Shown here: in pieces, positions 7,067 through 15,479 of the stretch | Layout: every line of letters begins with the position of its first letter | Position numbering within the stretch: the stretch's first letter is position 1 | Assembly: GCA_947168885.1 (NCBI GenBank) | Contig: CAMVNQ010000011.1 | Location: 44,291 to 108,290, forward strand | Length of the DNA: 64,000 bases | From: an uncultured Clostridia bacterium | GTDB lineage: Bacteria > Bacillota > Clostridia > Oscillospirales > Ruminococcaceae | Reading direction: 5' to 3' | Made by a program: the position numbers and the translations under genes | The notes under the pieces: generated by a model | Told to the model about the DNA's origin: nothing | The model's database searches: none | What the model saw: only the letters and a program-made list of their open reading frames with translations

Positions 7067-8353
7067 ATGTTTTTCAGAATGATATTCGGAACACTTTTCA
7101 GACAGTGGAAGAAAATGCTGATGATCGCGTTCACTATAGCCCTCGGCGCATCTCTTGCGACTGCAATGTTAAGTGTAATGCTTGATGTGGGCGATAAGGT
7201 AAATCAGGAGCTCAAGACCTATGGTGCGAACATCACTGTCGTTCCGAAAGAAAACTCGGTCCTGTCTTCTCTTTATGAGGTAGAGGGTGAAGGCGGCACC
7301 GGAGCATTCCTTCGTGAGGACGAACTCGGAAAGATCAAGACGATATTCTGGGCTTTCAATATCATCGACTATGCGCCGTTCATCAACGCGTCTGTAACAC
7401 TTGACGACGGAACAAAAGCGTCTGCGGTAGGAACGTGGTTCAATCATCACATGGAACTCCCTACGGGTGAGCAGCTCGATGCCGGTGTAAAAAGCATGAG
7501 AAGCTGGTGGGAAGTAATTGACGGAAAATGGCTCGATGAGCAGACAGGCGGTGAAAACGGCGCAATGGTCGGAAAAGCGCTTGCCGAAAAGCTTGGGATA
7601 AAATCGGGCGATACGCTGCATCTTAACGGTACGGTATCCGAACTCACGCTTGACGTTGTCGGAGTTTTCGATGCGGGCGGCGAAGAAGACGACAAGATAT
7701 TCATGCCGATAGATACGGCTCAGTCTCTCGACGGCCTGGACGGAAAAATCGACAGTATCGAAGTCAGCGCTCTTACCACTCCGGAAAACGACCTTGCCAT
7801 AAAGGCGGCAAAAGACCCTAAATCCCTTACTATAGCACAGTATGAAACATGGTACTGCACGGCGTATGCAAGTTCGATATGCTATCAGATACAGGAAGTC
7901 ATTACCGATTCGGTAGCCGCACCCGTAAGACAGGTGGCGGATTCCGAAGGTGCTATACTCGAAAAGACACAGCTCCTTATGACGCTGATAACGATACTAA
8001 GTCTTGTCGGAGCGGCGCTCGGTATATGCAACCTTGTCACCGCGAGCGTTATGGAAAGAAGCGCGGAAATCGGACTTATGAAAGCGATAGGTGCGCAGAA
8101 TTCATCGGTATCGGGACTCGTGCTGACAGAAATAATGGTGACAGCAATATTCGGCGGGACTGCGGGCTTTTTCGCAGGCTGGGGTTTCGCGCAGATAATC
8201 GGACATTCGGTGTTCGGCTCGGCTATAGCGATGAGACCCGTGGTCATACCGCTTGTCGCGGTGCTTGTGGTTATCGTGACACTGGCTGGATGCATACCGG
8301 CGATAAGAATGCTTCTGCGGCTGAGTCCGTGTGAAGTTCTTCACGGAAGATAA
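7067..8353 (+). CDS. FtsX/MacB-type ABC permease 1 of the Fet system
   Basis: A 428-residue permease of the MacB/FtsX type: one N-terminal helix, a large extracytoplasmic domain (~45-290) and three C-terminal helices with the FtsX core ('ERSAEIGLMKAIGAQ'). The phrase 'YGANITVVP' just after the first helix recurs as 'YGANMIFTP' in the next permease and 'GADIMVVP' in the one at 13047, marking the three as paralogues. It pairs with the following permease and the ATPase at 9525. In the p19 system these ABC parts support iron uptake, but how a mechanotransmission-type ABC complex contributes is unknown. The start at 7067 follows GGATGTG. Confidence 0.88.
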   Translation: MFFRMIFGTLFRQWKKMLMIAFTIALGASLATAMLSVMLDVGDKVNQELKTYGANITVVPKENSVLSSLYEVEGEGGTGAFLREDELGKIKTIFWAFNIIDYAPFINASVTLDDGTKASAVGTWFNHHMELPTGEQLDAGVKSMRSWWEVIDGKWLDEQTGGENGAMVGKALAEKLGIKSGDTLHLNGTVSELTLDVVGVFDAGGEEDDKIFMPIDTAQSLDGLDGKIDSIEVSALTTPENDLAIKAAKDPKSLTIAQYETWYCTAYASSICYQIQEVITDSVAAPVRQVADSEGAILEKTQLLMTLITILSLVGAALGICNLVTASVMERSAEIGLMKAIGAQNSSVSGLVLTEIMVTAIFGGTAGFFAGWGFAQIIGHSVFGSAIAMRPVVIPLVAVLVVIVTLAGCIPAIRMLLRLSPCEVLHGR

Positions 8354-8366
8354 TGGGGGCGGCATC

Positions 8367-9521
8367 ATGAATAAAAGAAAAATGTTTTTGCGGATGATAA
8401 CCGCTTCGCTGATACGCCGCAGATCAAGAATGATAGTTGCGCTGTTGTCGGTCGCAATAGGTGCGGCAATACTTTCGGGGCTCGTTACGATATATATCGA
8501 TGTTCCGAGACAAATGGGCGCACAGTTCCGTAACTATGGCGCGAATATGATCTTCACACCGACCGACGGACAGTTCACAAGCGATGACATAACCCGCGGA
8601 AAGTCATATATTGACAGCAGGGAGATAGTCGGCGTGACCCCTTACCGCTATGAATCGGTAAGAATACATGAGCTCCCGGTTATGGCGGCAGGAACGGATA
8701 TGGAGCAGGCGAAGCTTACAAGCCCTTACTGGTCTGTCGAGGGTGAGTATCCGTCCGGAAACGGACAGATACTTCTTGGCGCAAGCCTTGCAGAGCAGTT
8801 CAGGCTCGGAATAGGTGATGAAGTGACGGTAAACTATACACCGGAAGATAAGGACAGAGCAGAGGGTGAGACTGTACTTGACAACACAAAGGATATGACG
8901 GTCGTGGGGATACTCGAAACAGGCGGACCCGAGGAAGATTATGTGTATATCCCGATGACGGATCTTGAGGAGCTTACCGGGATTTCCGGACAGATAGACA
9001 TAGCGGAGCTTTCGGTATCTGCAAAATCCGACAAGCTTAAAGAATATGCCGATAAGATAAGCGCGAACGTTCCGGGTGTAAGCGCAAGACTCGTCAAGCG
9101 TGTGACGGAGTCGGAATCCACGGTGCTTACGAAGCTGCAGGCGCTTGTGCTTCTCGTGACTGTCGTGGTGCTTGCACTTACGATGATATGTGTCGCGACG
9201 ACAATGACGGCGGTAGTAACGGAGCGCCGCAGAGAGATAGGTCTGCGCAAGGCGATAGGCGCATCAAACGGCGGTATAATCGCGGAGTTTATGGGTGAGG
9301 GAATAATGCTTGGCGCGATAGGCGGAACGATAGGTGTTGTTCTCGGATTTATCTTCGCACAGCAGGTCAGCATCAATGTATTCAGCAGTTCGATCTCATT
9401 CATGCCGCTGCTCATACCGATAACGATACTTGTGTCCGTTGCGGTGACAGGTGTTTCGTGCCTGCTTCCGATAAGGAGCGCTACACAGGTCGATCCGGCG
9501 CTTGTACTGAAAGGAGAATAA
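8367..9521 (+). CDS. FtsX/MacB-type ABC permease 2 of the Fet system
   Basis: A 384-residue partner of the preceding permease with the same layout: N-terminal helix, external domain, three C-terminal helices and the FtsX signature 'ERRREIGLRKAIGAS'. The frame opens at 8331, inside the upstream gene, but the ATG at 8367 follows a purine-rich GGGGGCGGC and begins at the conserved Lys-rich N terminus, so I take that start. It ends three bases before the ATPase gene, so the two are translationally coupled. Two different permeases plus one ATPase suggest a heterodimeric membrane part. Confidence 0.88.
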   Translation: MNKRKMFLRMITASLIRRRSRMIVALLSVAIGAAILSGLVTIYIDVPRQMGAQFRNYGANMIFTPTDGQFTSDDITRGKSYIDSREIVGVTPYRYESVRIHELPVMAAGTDMEQAKLTSPYWSVEGEYPSGNGQILLGASLAEQFRLGIGDEVTVNYTPEDKDRAEGETVLDNTKDMTVVGILETGGPEEDYVYIPMTDLEELTGISGQIDIAELSVSAKSDKLKEYADKISANVPGVSARLVKRVTESESTVLTKLQALVLLVTVVVLALTMICVATTMTAVVTERRREIGLRKAIGASNGGIIAEFMGEGIMLGAIGGTIGVVLGFIFAQQVSINVFSSSISFMPLLIPITILVSVAVTGVSCLLPIRSATQVDPALVLKGE

Positions 9522-9524
9522 GTT

Positions 9525-10229
9525 GTGAGTCTGCTTGAACTAAAAAATATCTACAAAATATACGGGGATCTTCATGCGCTTGACAATGTGAATCTGAAGG
9601 TCGAAAAAGGTGAGTGGCTCTCGATAATGGGACCGTCGGGTTCAGGTAAGAGTACGATGATGAACATTATCGGATGCATGGATAAGCCGAGCAAGGGAGA
9701 AGTCCTGCTTGACGGAGTTGATATAGCGAAGGAGAGTTCTAAGAATCTCACTGCGATACGCCGCGACAAGATCGGGCTTATCTTCCAGCAATTCCATCTT
9801 GTCGGCTATCTGACGGCGATAGAAAATGTAATGCTTGCGCAGTATTACCACAGCGTTCCCGATGAAAAGGAAGCTCTCGAAGCGCTTGACCGTGTCGGGC
9901 TTGCGGACAGGGCAAAGCATCTTCCGAGTCAGCTTTCCGGTGGTGAGCAGCAGAGAGTGTGTGTGGCAAGAGCTCTGATAAACTATCCGGAGATAATCCT
10001 CGCCGATGAACCTACCGGAAATCTTGACGATGCCAACGAAAAAATAGTGGTAGATCTGTTCCATAAACTGCACAATGAAGGTACTACGCTCATCGTCGTA
10101 ACACATGACCCTGAAGTCGCGGAGGTCGCGCAGAGAACGGTTTATCTGCGTAACGGAAAGCTCCACAAGGAAACAATAAACGAGAATTTCACAGGGGAAA
10201 TTAAATTCGTCAGCGAGGTGGAATTATGA
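9525..10229 (+). CDS. ABC transporter ATPase of the Fet system (MacB/LolD type)
   Basis: A 234-residue ATPase that powers the two preceding FtsX permeases. Walker A is 'GPSGSGKST', the signature 'LSGGEQQR', Walker B 'ILADEPTGNLD' and the switch His is in 'VVTHDPEVA'. This is the LolD/MacB subfamily, marked by the conserved 'DEPTGNLD'. It starts at GTG 9525 with AAGGAG eight bases upstream. Its end overlaps the lipoprotein gene by four bases (ATGA). Confidence 0.93.
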   Translation: MSLLELKNIYKIYGDLHALDNVNLKVEKGEWLSIMGPSGSGKSTMMNIIGCMDKPSKGEVLLDGVDIAKESSKNLTAIRRDKIGLIFQQFHLVGYLTAIENVMLAQYYHSVPDEKEALEALDRVGLADRAKHLPSQLSGGEQQRVCVARALINYPEIILADEPTGNLDDANEKIVVDLFHKLHNEGTTLIVVTHDPEVAEVAQRTVYLRNGKLHKETINENFTGEIKFVSEVEL

Positions 10230-10672
10230 AAAAGCATTATGCTGTGATCGGTATGGCTGCGGCCCTTGCATTGCTCGCAGGCTGCGGAAGCGCTGATGTT
10301 GTATATAAGGACGGAACGTATGAAGCAAGGAGCGCAGAGTATATCAATGATGACGGCTCCGAAGAGGGAAACGGGTATGGCATAGTGACCGTTACGATAA
10401 AGGACGGAGCTATAGCTGACTGTACGTTCAGAACATATGAGCTCGACGGGACCGAAAAGGGCAAGGACTACGGAATGAAATCGGGAAGTATTGCCAACAA
10501 GGATTTCTACAATAAAGCGCAGAAGGCTGTCGGTGCTTGCGAAAGATACGCAGAGCAGCTCGTTTTTGCCGGCAAGCCCGACGGTGTAGATGCAATAAGC
10601 GGTGCGACGATAAATTATCAGCAGTTTGTCGAAGCTGCGGAAGCAGCTCTTTCGCAGGCGGAACAGAAGTAA
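10226..10672 (+). CDS. FMN-binding lipoprotein
   Basis: A 148-residue extracytoplasmic lipoprotein. The signal peptide ends in LLAGC (Cys20). The rest is an FMN_bind domain: 'YKDGTYEARS' at the start and 'DAISGATINYQQF' near the end. In this family the Thr of SGAT (Thr128 here) receives FMN covalently from an ApbE-type flavin transferase; no apbE gene is seen in the window. It probably carries electrons outside the membrane. Its place in the iron operon, before a cytochrome-b-like protein, suggests reduction of ferric iron before uptake. Domain call is strong; the redox role is inference. Confidence 0.85.
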   Translation: MKKHYAVIGMAAALALLAGCGSADVVYKDGTYEARSAEYINDDGSEEGNGYGIVTVTIKDGAIADCTFRTYELDGTEKGKDYGMKSGSIANKDFYNKAQKAVGACERYAEQLVFAGKPDGVDAISGATINYQQFVEAAEAALSQAEQK

Positions 10673-11175
10673 TGGTGCGCGGTCTGAAGCATATCGCGGT
10701 CTGTCATGCGGGAATAGTATTGCTTGCAGTAATGCCGTTTGCGATTGCAGGAGGTTTCTCGGTGATTTCAGGCGGAACGGATGCTGTGTCATCCGCTTCT
10801 GTCATTATCGACAAACCCTCGGGTTGCTACACCGTGCTTATAAACCGTGACCGTCACAAAAACGGGAACGACCTTGAAGCATGGCATGAGTTCTTTTCGG
10901 GCGGAGAGTTTGAGATAATATTTGACGACATCGAATGTGTGACTCTTCAGGGGGATACAGGTGCTCTTACGCTTGCGCAGAGCTTTATGTCAAGACTTCC
11001 CGAAAACCAGATGAAGGTGACGACAGGCGATGCCGTGCTCACACTCTCCAAAGCCGAAAACGGACGGTTCGATATGATGATAGTATCTGCCGAAGCTGCG
11101 GAAAGATATGTTTTAGAATCGGTTTACAGCGGAAAGAATGTAGATGTTGTTTCGGTGGAGGACGATACGGTATGA
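10672..11175 (+). CDS. Single-anchor extracytoplasmic protein of unknown function
   Basis: A 167-residue protein with one N-terminal helix (about residues 12-30) and a soluble outer domain of ~135 residues rich in beta and helix patterns, with no cysteine pair and no domain I recognise. Start and stop overlap both neighbours: ATG 10672 shares a base with the preceding TAA, and the next ATG overlaps its TGA. It is therefore co-translated with the FMN-binding lipoprotein and the cytochrome-b-like protein and probably works with them. A frame opening at 10537 inside the lipoprotein gene is rejected for lack of a ribosome site. Confidence 0.7.
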   Translation: MVRGLKHIAVCHAGIVLLAVMPFAIAGGFSVISGGTDAVSSASVIIDKPSGCYTVLINRDRHKNGNDLEAWHEFFSGGEFEIIFDDIECVTLQGDTGALTLAQSFMSRLPENQMKVTTGDAVLTLSKAENGRFDMMIVSAEAAERYVLESVYSGKNVDVVSVEDDTV

Positions 11176-11720
11176 GAAAGATCAACGCGATACTCGGAAT
11201 GGTTATATTTGCTCTCTTCCTGCTGCATATCATCATAGGAAGTCTTCAGCTTTCCGGCTTGATACCGGGCGGGAATATTGTTATGAAGGCAGGCTCATGG
11301 CTACTTATAGCAGCTGTCGGTGTACATACGGTGATCGGTATAAAGCTTACCGTCGATACGCTGACAGCAATAAAGAAATCGGGAGCAAGCTATTTCCGCG
11401 AGAATAAACTGTTCTGGATAAGACGCATAAGCGGATTAGCGGTAATGTTTTTTATTGCGGCACATATAATGCTTTTCATGGGACACGGAAGCGGCGGAGC
11501 CTTCCGCCTGAATGTGTTTGATCTGCCGCAGCTCATAATGTCGATACTGCTTGTGATTTCCGTGCTTGTACATATAGTGACGAATATACGTCCGCTTATG
11601 ATCGCGCTCGGTTCACGCGGCGCAAAGGATTTTATTGCTGACATGGCAGTCATATTTTCGGTATTGCTGCTTGTTTCGGGTGCAGCGTTTGTAGTGTATT
11701 ATGTGAGGTGGCTGATATAA
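11172..11720 (+). CDS. Cytochrome b-like membrane protein with four helix histidines
   Basis: A 182-residue protein with about five transmembrane helices. Four histidines lie within helices: His19, His52, His98 and His134, in contexts such as 'LLHIIIG', 'GVHTVIG', 'AAHIML' and 'LVHIVTNIRP'. This is the pattern expected for bis-histidine heme b ligation, as in succinate dehydrogenase or ferric-reductase-like cytochromes. With the FMN lipoprotein two genes upstream it could pass electrons from the membrane pool to the outside, for example to reduce Fe(III). Heme binding is inferred from His placement only. It overlaps both neighbours. Confidence 0.6.
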   Translation: MRKINAILGMVIFALFLLHIIIGSLQLSGLIPGGNIVMKAGSWLLIAAVGVHTVIGIKLTVDTLTAIKKSGASYFRENKLFWIRRISGLAVMFFIAAHIMLFMGHGSGGAFRLNVFDLPQLIMSILLVISVLVHIVTNIRPLMIALGSRGAKDFIADMAVIFSVLLLVSGAAFVVYYVRWLI

Positions 11721-12637
11721 AGTCCGAAGCGATAAACACGAAAAGAATACTTGCAGTGGCAGGTGCGTTATTTATACTTGCGGTATCCGGCTGCAACGGA
11801 ACAAGGTATCATTACGACGTGCGGCATGATTTTAGTATATCATTCGTAAATTCCGATAAGGTGATCGAAGAGATACGTGACGCGTTTTCGGCGCGAAGTC
11901 CGAAGATAACAATCTGCTATGAATCCGGTTCAGACAATATGGACGACATATATCCGATGATCGACGAGCTCGTTATGTTCGCAATGTCCGAGACAGATGA
12001 CCCACGAGAAGGTGATTATCTTTATCATCAGTACGGAGGTTACCGCACAGAATACAGTTACGAAAAAAACGGAGACAGGTTCGTCTATACAATAGATATT
12101 TTCCCTGAGTATTTCACAACTCCGGAACAGGAAAAGCTCGTTGACGAAAAAGTTTCGGATATAGTCACGGCACTCGATATTGACGGCAAAAGCGAGTATG
12201 AGAGAATAAGCGCCGTGTATAACTATGTTTATGAGAATGTGAAATACGATAAGGTGCACAAAAAGAATCCGTACTATCATCTTAAATCAACGGCGTACGG
12301 AGCGCTTGTAAACGGCTGCGCCTGCTGCCAGGGTTACAGTGTGCTTGTTTACAGACTTCTTCGTGAGGTCGGGATAAATTCCCGTATCATTACAGGAAAT
12401 GCAGTTTTCGGAAATGAAACCGAATATCACGCATGGAATATCGTAGAGTTAGCCGGTGCTTATTACAACGTTGACGTGACATGGGATTCACACCGCGGTA
12501 CACACGATCATTTCCTGAAAAGCGATGAGGATTTCTCGGAAACACATATACGTGACGAAAAGTACTCAACTGCGGATTTCTGTGAGAAATATCCTATGTC
12601 ACAAAAAAACTATATCAACCAAGGAGACATATTATGA
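11708..12637 (+). CDS. Transglutaminase-like lipoprotein
   Basis: A 309-residue protein with an N-terminal signal and lipobox VSGC (Cys29). The second half is a transglutaminase-like domain with a complete catalytic triad: Cys207 in 'GCACCQGYS', His241 in 'HAWNIV' and Asp256 in 'NVDVTWDS'. Bacterial members act as peptidases or crosslink proteins at the cell surface; its substrate here is unknown. It starts at GTG 11708, overlapping the previous gene by 13 bases. The ribosome site is poor, so coupling to upstream translation is likely. It is not a standard part of the p19/Fet gene set. Confidence 0.8.
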   Translation: MADIKSEAINTKRILAVAGALFILAVSGCNGTRYHYDVRHDFSISFVNSDKVIEEIRDAFSARSPKITICYESGSDNMDDIYPMIDELVMFAMSETDDPREGDYLYHQYGGYRTEYSYEKNGDRFVYTIDIFPEYFTTPEQEKLVDEKVSDIVTALDIDGKSEYERISAVYNYVYENVKYDKVHKKNPYYHLKSTAYGALVNGCACCQGYSVLVYRLLREVGINSRIITGNAVFGNETEYHAWNIVELAGAYYNVDVTWDSHRGTHDHFLKSDEDFSETHIRDEKYSTADFCEKYPMSQKNYINQGDIL

Positions 12638-13050
12638 ATAACATCAAAAGCAGAGCAGGCGGTATTATCCTGTTCATTCTGAGCATTGCTCTCACAGTCG
12701 GCATAAAGCTCATATTCCCGGCTTGCGGGCCGCATGACGACGGTTCGTTCATGAACTGTCACTGGGCGGAGCAGGCTGTATTCGGTTCGGGTATAGCACT
12801 AACGACGGTATCCTTGATAGTGCTCATTTTCGGCAGCAGCAAAGTGTCACTCGGTGCTTCGCTCGCGATGATACCGACAGCGGCAGTTACTGCATTGATC
12901 CCTGATGTATTTATCCCGCTCTGCCGGATGCCGATGATGCGGTGTCATACGATCATGCATCCCGCAGTTATCGTTATATCATGTCTTATTGCGGTCACTG
13001 CACTTGTGAACGCGGCAGTGATCATCAGGAAAAAGGAAAGAAGCAAATGA
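12634..13050 (+). CDS. DUF4418-like membrane protein
   Basis: A 138-residue protein with four transmembrane helices. Two Cys-containing outer loops have a recognisable DUF4418 pattern: 'CGPHDDGSFMNCHWAEQA' after helix 1 and 'LCRMPMMRCHTIMHP' after helix 3. Cys, His and Met clusters on the outer face suggest metal contact, but no function is known to me. It overlaps both neighbours by four bases, and the ABC permease that follows probably uses it as a partner. Good ribosome site (AAGGAG) before the ATG. Confidence 0.7.
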   Translation: MNNIKSRAGGIILFILSIALTVGIKLIFPACGPHDDGSFMNCHWAEQAVFGSGIALTTVSLIVLIFGSSKVSLGASLAMIPTAAVTALIPDVFIPLCRMPMMRCHTIMHPAVIVISCLIAVTALVNAAVIIRKKERSK

Positions 13051-14252
13051 AACTTACCGAAAGCCTTTCGTTCAAAAATATAAAAGGGAGACCGGCGAGG
13101 TCACTCGCGCTGACGATCCTTACTGCGATAATGGCAGCATCTATAGTTGTCGGAACGGTCACAGTTACAAGCCTTAAAACGGGTCTTGGAGCTCTCGAAT
13201 CGCGGCTTGGTGCTGATATTATGGTAGTTCCCGCGTCTGCTGCGTCAAAGAAGAATTTCGAGAATATCGTCCTTCAGGGAAGCAAGGGTTATTTCTATAT
13301 GGACAGGACGTATTACGACAAGGTTGCAGAACGCGAGGGCATTGAAAAGATCTCTGCACAGCTCTTTCTCGCGTCCGCGAGCGCGGGATGCTGTTCGGTC
13401 CCTTTACAGATAATCGGCTACGATCCCGAAACGGATTTCACGGTATCTCCGTGGATACGCAAAAGTACGGGCGGTGAACTCGGACTGCTCGATGTAGTCG
13501 TTGGCAATGATCTGAGTGTTTTTGTCGGTGATACGATAACGTTCTACAATGTCAGATGCAATGTCGTGGCGAAGCTCGACAAGACCGGTACCGATCTCGA
13601 TACCGCAGTCTATACGAATACGGACACGATAAAGAGGCTGATAGAATCGTCGCTTGAACTCGGTATGAACGATTTCAGGGATATTGATCCGGACAAGGTC
13701 GTTTCCTGCATACTTATAAAGGTCGCGGACGATCACCCCGTGGACGAAGTGCTTAATGACCTTAATCTGCACGTTCGCCGTACTAAATCGTTCAAAACGA
13801 AGGATATGATCTCCGGTGTTTCGGACAGTCTTATCGGTGTTTCCGGTATTATCGGAATACTTATGTGTGCGGTCTGGCTGCTTGGTCTTGTGATACTGTT
13901 TCTCGCGTTTACGCTGTCGGTCAACGAGCGCAGAAAAGAATTTGCTGTGCTTCGTATTGCGGGAGCCTCACGCAGAAAAATATCGCGGACGGTCGTATCA
14001 GAGGCTCTTATAATAACGCTTGGAGGAAGTATCGCCGGAACTGCGGCAGGACTTCTGATAATGCTCCCGTTCAACGGACTTATCGAGGAGAGCATGGGTC
14101 TTCCTTTTCTGCTTCCTGAAGCATGGGTGATAATCGTTCTTTGTTTCGCAGCCATAGTTGTTTCTGCTGCTGCGGGAGCAGCTTCGTCAGCGTATTCCGC
14201 GCACAGAGTAAGCAGACTCGATGCCGGACTTGTACTGAGAGGAGATAACTGA
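13047..14252 (+). CDS. FtsX/MacB-type ABC permease 3
   Basis: A 401-residue permease with an N-terminal helix, an outer domain and three C-terminal helices, and the FtsX phrase 'ERRKEFAVLRIAGAS'. It is paralogous to the two Fet permeases ('GADIMVVP' after helix 1). The ATG at 13047 overlaps the stop of the DUF4418 gene; an earlier frame start at 12942 lies inside that gene and is not used. The following ATPase overlaps by one base. With a single permease gene this second ABC unit is probably homodimeric. Cargo unknown; iron-related by position. Confidence 0.87.
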   Translation: MKLTESLSFKNIKGRPARSLALTILTAIMAASIVVGTVTVTSLKTGLGALESRLGADIMVVPASAASKKNFENIVLQGSKGYFYMDRTYYDKVAEREGIEKISAQLFLASASAGCCSVPLQIIGYDPETDFTVSPWIRKSTGGELGLLDVVVGNDLSVFVGDTITFYNVRCNVVAKLDKTGTDLDTAVYTNTDTIKRLIESSLELGMNDFRDIDPDKVVSCILIKVADDHPVDEVLNDLNLHVRRTKSFKTKDMISGVSDSLIGVSGIIGILMCAVWLLGLVILFLAFTLSVNERRKEFAVLRIAGASRRKISRTVVSEALIITLGGSIAGTAAGLLIMLPFNGLIEESMGLPFLLPEAWVIIVLCFAAIVVSAAAGAASSAYSAHRVSRLDAGLVLRGDN

Positions 14253-14932
14253 TGATAATAACCGGAAACAATGTAAGCAAGGAATTTATCCGTCAGGGCA
14301 AAGGAACAAACAGATTTGTCGCTGTCAAACAAACGCAGATCCGGATAGAAGAAGGAAAACTGACATTGCTTACGGGTCGTTCGGGAAGCGGAAAATCCAC
14401 GCTCCTGAATATGCTCGCGGGGCTGCTTGCGCCGACTTCCGGAACCGTGATGTACGGTGACGACGACATCTACAGTCTTGATGATGAAAAGCTGTCGGCG
14501 TTCCGTATGGAGAATATCGGGGTTATCCCACAGGGACAGACCGCCGTCGGAACTCTGACCGTTATTGAAAATATATGCCTGTCATATATGCTGAAAGGCG
14601 CTGATGATCGTGCGTCAGTATATTCCTACGCCCGTGAGCTTATGGCTCGGTTCGGTATCCCGGAGCTTGAAAACGAGCTCCCGTCGGCTCTTTCTGGCGG
14701 CGAGCTCCGAAGAATGGCAATAGCACGCGCTATGATACGAAAGCCCGGTGTGATCTTTGCAGATGAACCGACCTGCGACCTTGACGACGAGAACACAGAA
14801 CTTGTTCTGAAAATCCTTAAGAATACAGCAGAAAACGGTACGTCGGTATTTGTCGTGTCTCACGAAAAAGATGCAGCACAATACGCAGACTTCTGCTATT
14901 CGATGAATGCCGGAGAAATAAGCGCATTGTGA
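14252..14932 (+). CDS. ABC transporter ATPase, partner of permease 3
   Basis: A 226-residue LolD/MacB-type ATPase: Walker A 'GRSGSGKST', signature 'LSGGELRR', Walker B 'VIFADEPTCDLDDEN' and switch His in 'VVSHEKDA'. The usual DEPTGNLD is DEPTCDLD, and the Q-loop region reads 'GVIPQGQTAVGTLTV'. It is translationally coupled to the permease (TGATG). It ends the long run of overlapping transporter genes; the DtxR-type regulator starts 28 bases on. Confidence 0.9.
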   Translation: MIITGNNVSKEFIRQGKGTNRFVAVKQTQIRIEEGKLTLLTGRSGSGKSTLLNMLAGLLAPTSGTVMYGDDDIYSLDDEKLSAFRMENIGVIPQGQTAVGTLTVIENICLSYMLKGADDRASVYSYARELMARFGIPELENELPSALSGGELRRMAIARAMIRKPGVIFADEPTCDLDDENTELVLKILKNTAENGTSVFVVSHEKDAAQYADFCYSMNAGEISAL

Positions 14933-14960
14933 TCCGGCTTTGGTTCAAGGAGGGAAAGCA

Positions 14961-15341
14961 ATGATCGGAAAAGAGAAAACCGAAAATTATCTCAAGGTTA
15001 TATATAAGCTCCAGTCATCCGGAAGCCGCGTCAAAGGCGTGAATGTGGCTTCGGAGCTGAATGTTTCGCGCCCGACGGTATACGTGGCGCTGAAGGAACT
15101 GAGAAAGGAAGGGTATATCAGGACTTTTGACGACGGAAGCTTTATGCTGACAAAAACAGGTGTCGCCGAGGCACAGAACGTTGAGGATCGCTTTATTTTC
15201 TTCAAGGATATGCTGACTTTTCTGAATGTGGATAAAGATATAGCGGAAGAGGATGCTTGCAGGATGGAGCATACTGTTTCCGAAGACAGTTACAGGGCAT
15301 TGCAGCAGTTTTTCAGCGCTAAAATGACACAAGGTGTGTAA
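14961..15341 (+). CDS. DtxR/MntR-family metal-dependent regulator
   Basis: A 126-residue regulator: a winged helix-turn-helix (~8-70; 'VNVASELNVSRPTVYVALKEL', 'EGYIRTF', 'LTKTG') followed by the family's dimerisation/metal domain with 'EEDACRMEHTVSED'. Cys100, Glu103 and His104 match the primary metal ligands of DtxR. Two other expected ligands seem absent: the Asp/Met of the first helix is Asn9, and the His of the usual 'ERHRFF' is replaced in 'EDRFIFF'. There is no SH3-like C-terminal domain. GGAGG precedes ATG 14961. It is the best candidate to bind the GTTAG-N6-CTAAC dyads at 2.6-3.2 kb and so to control both the iron operon that contains it and the ZIP gene. Confidence 0.85.
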   Translation: MIGKEKTENYLKVIYKLQSSGSRVKGVNVASELNVSRPTVYVALKELRKEGYIRTFDDGSFMLTKTGVAEAQNVEDRFIFFKDMLTFLNVDKDIAEEDACRMEHTVSEDSYRALQQFFSAKMTQGV

Positions 15342-15354
15342 TAGCATGAATTGT

Positions 15355-15385
15355 GACAGATGATTTAAGGCTAATGTCATCTGTC
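15355..15385 (+). promoter_or_regulatory. Hairpin after the regulator gene
   Basis: A 9-bp stem, GACAGATGA paired with TCATCTGTC, closes a 13-base loop. No T-run follows, so it is not a standard terminator. It may protect the 3' end of the regulator message or act with the second hairpin at 15413. Confidence 0.4.
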
Positions 15386-15412
15386 CGGTGTGTAAAACAA
15401 TAATATATAAAG

Positions 15413-15455
15413 GCAATGCCGCACAAACAGACGCACTCTCTTTGTGCGGTATTGC
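15413..15455 (+). promoter_or_regulatory. Long hairpin in front of the ABC exporter-fold genes
   Basis: Fifteen pairs (one G-T) between GCAATGCCGCACAAA and TTTGTGCGGTATTGC around a 13-base loop. It ends 11 bases before the AGGAGG of the gene starting at 15480. It lacks a T-run, so a role in RNA processing or partial attenuation is more likely than full termination. No clear promoter lies between it and the regulator gene. Confidence 0.5.
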
Positions 15456-15479
15456 ATAAAAACTCAGGAGGTAAGGAAA

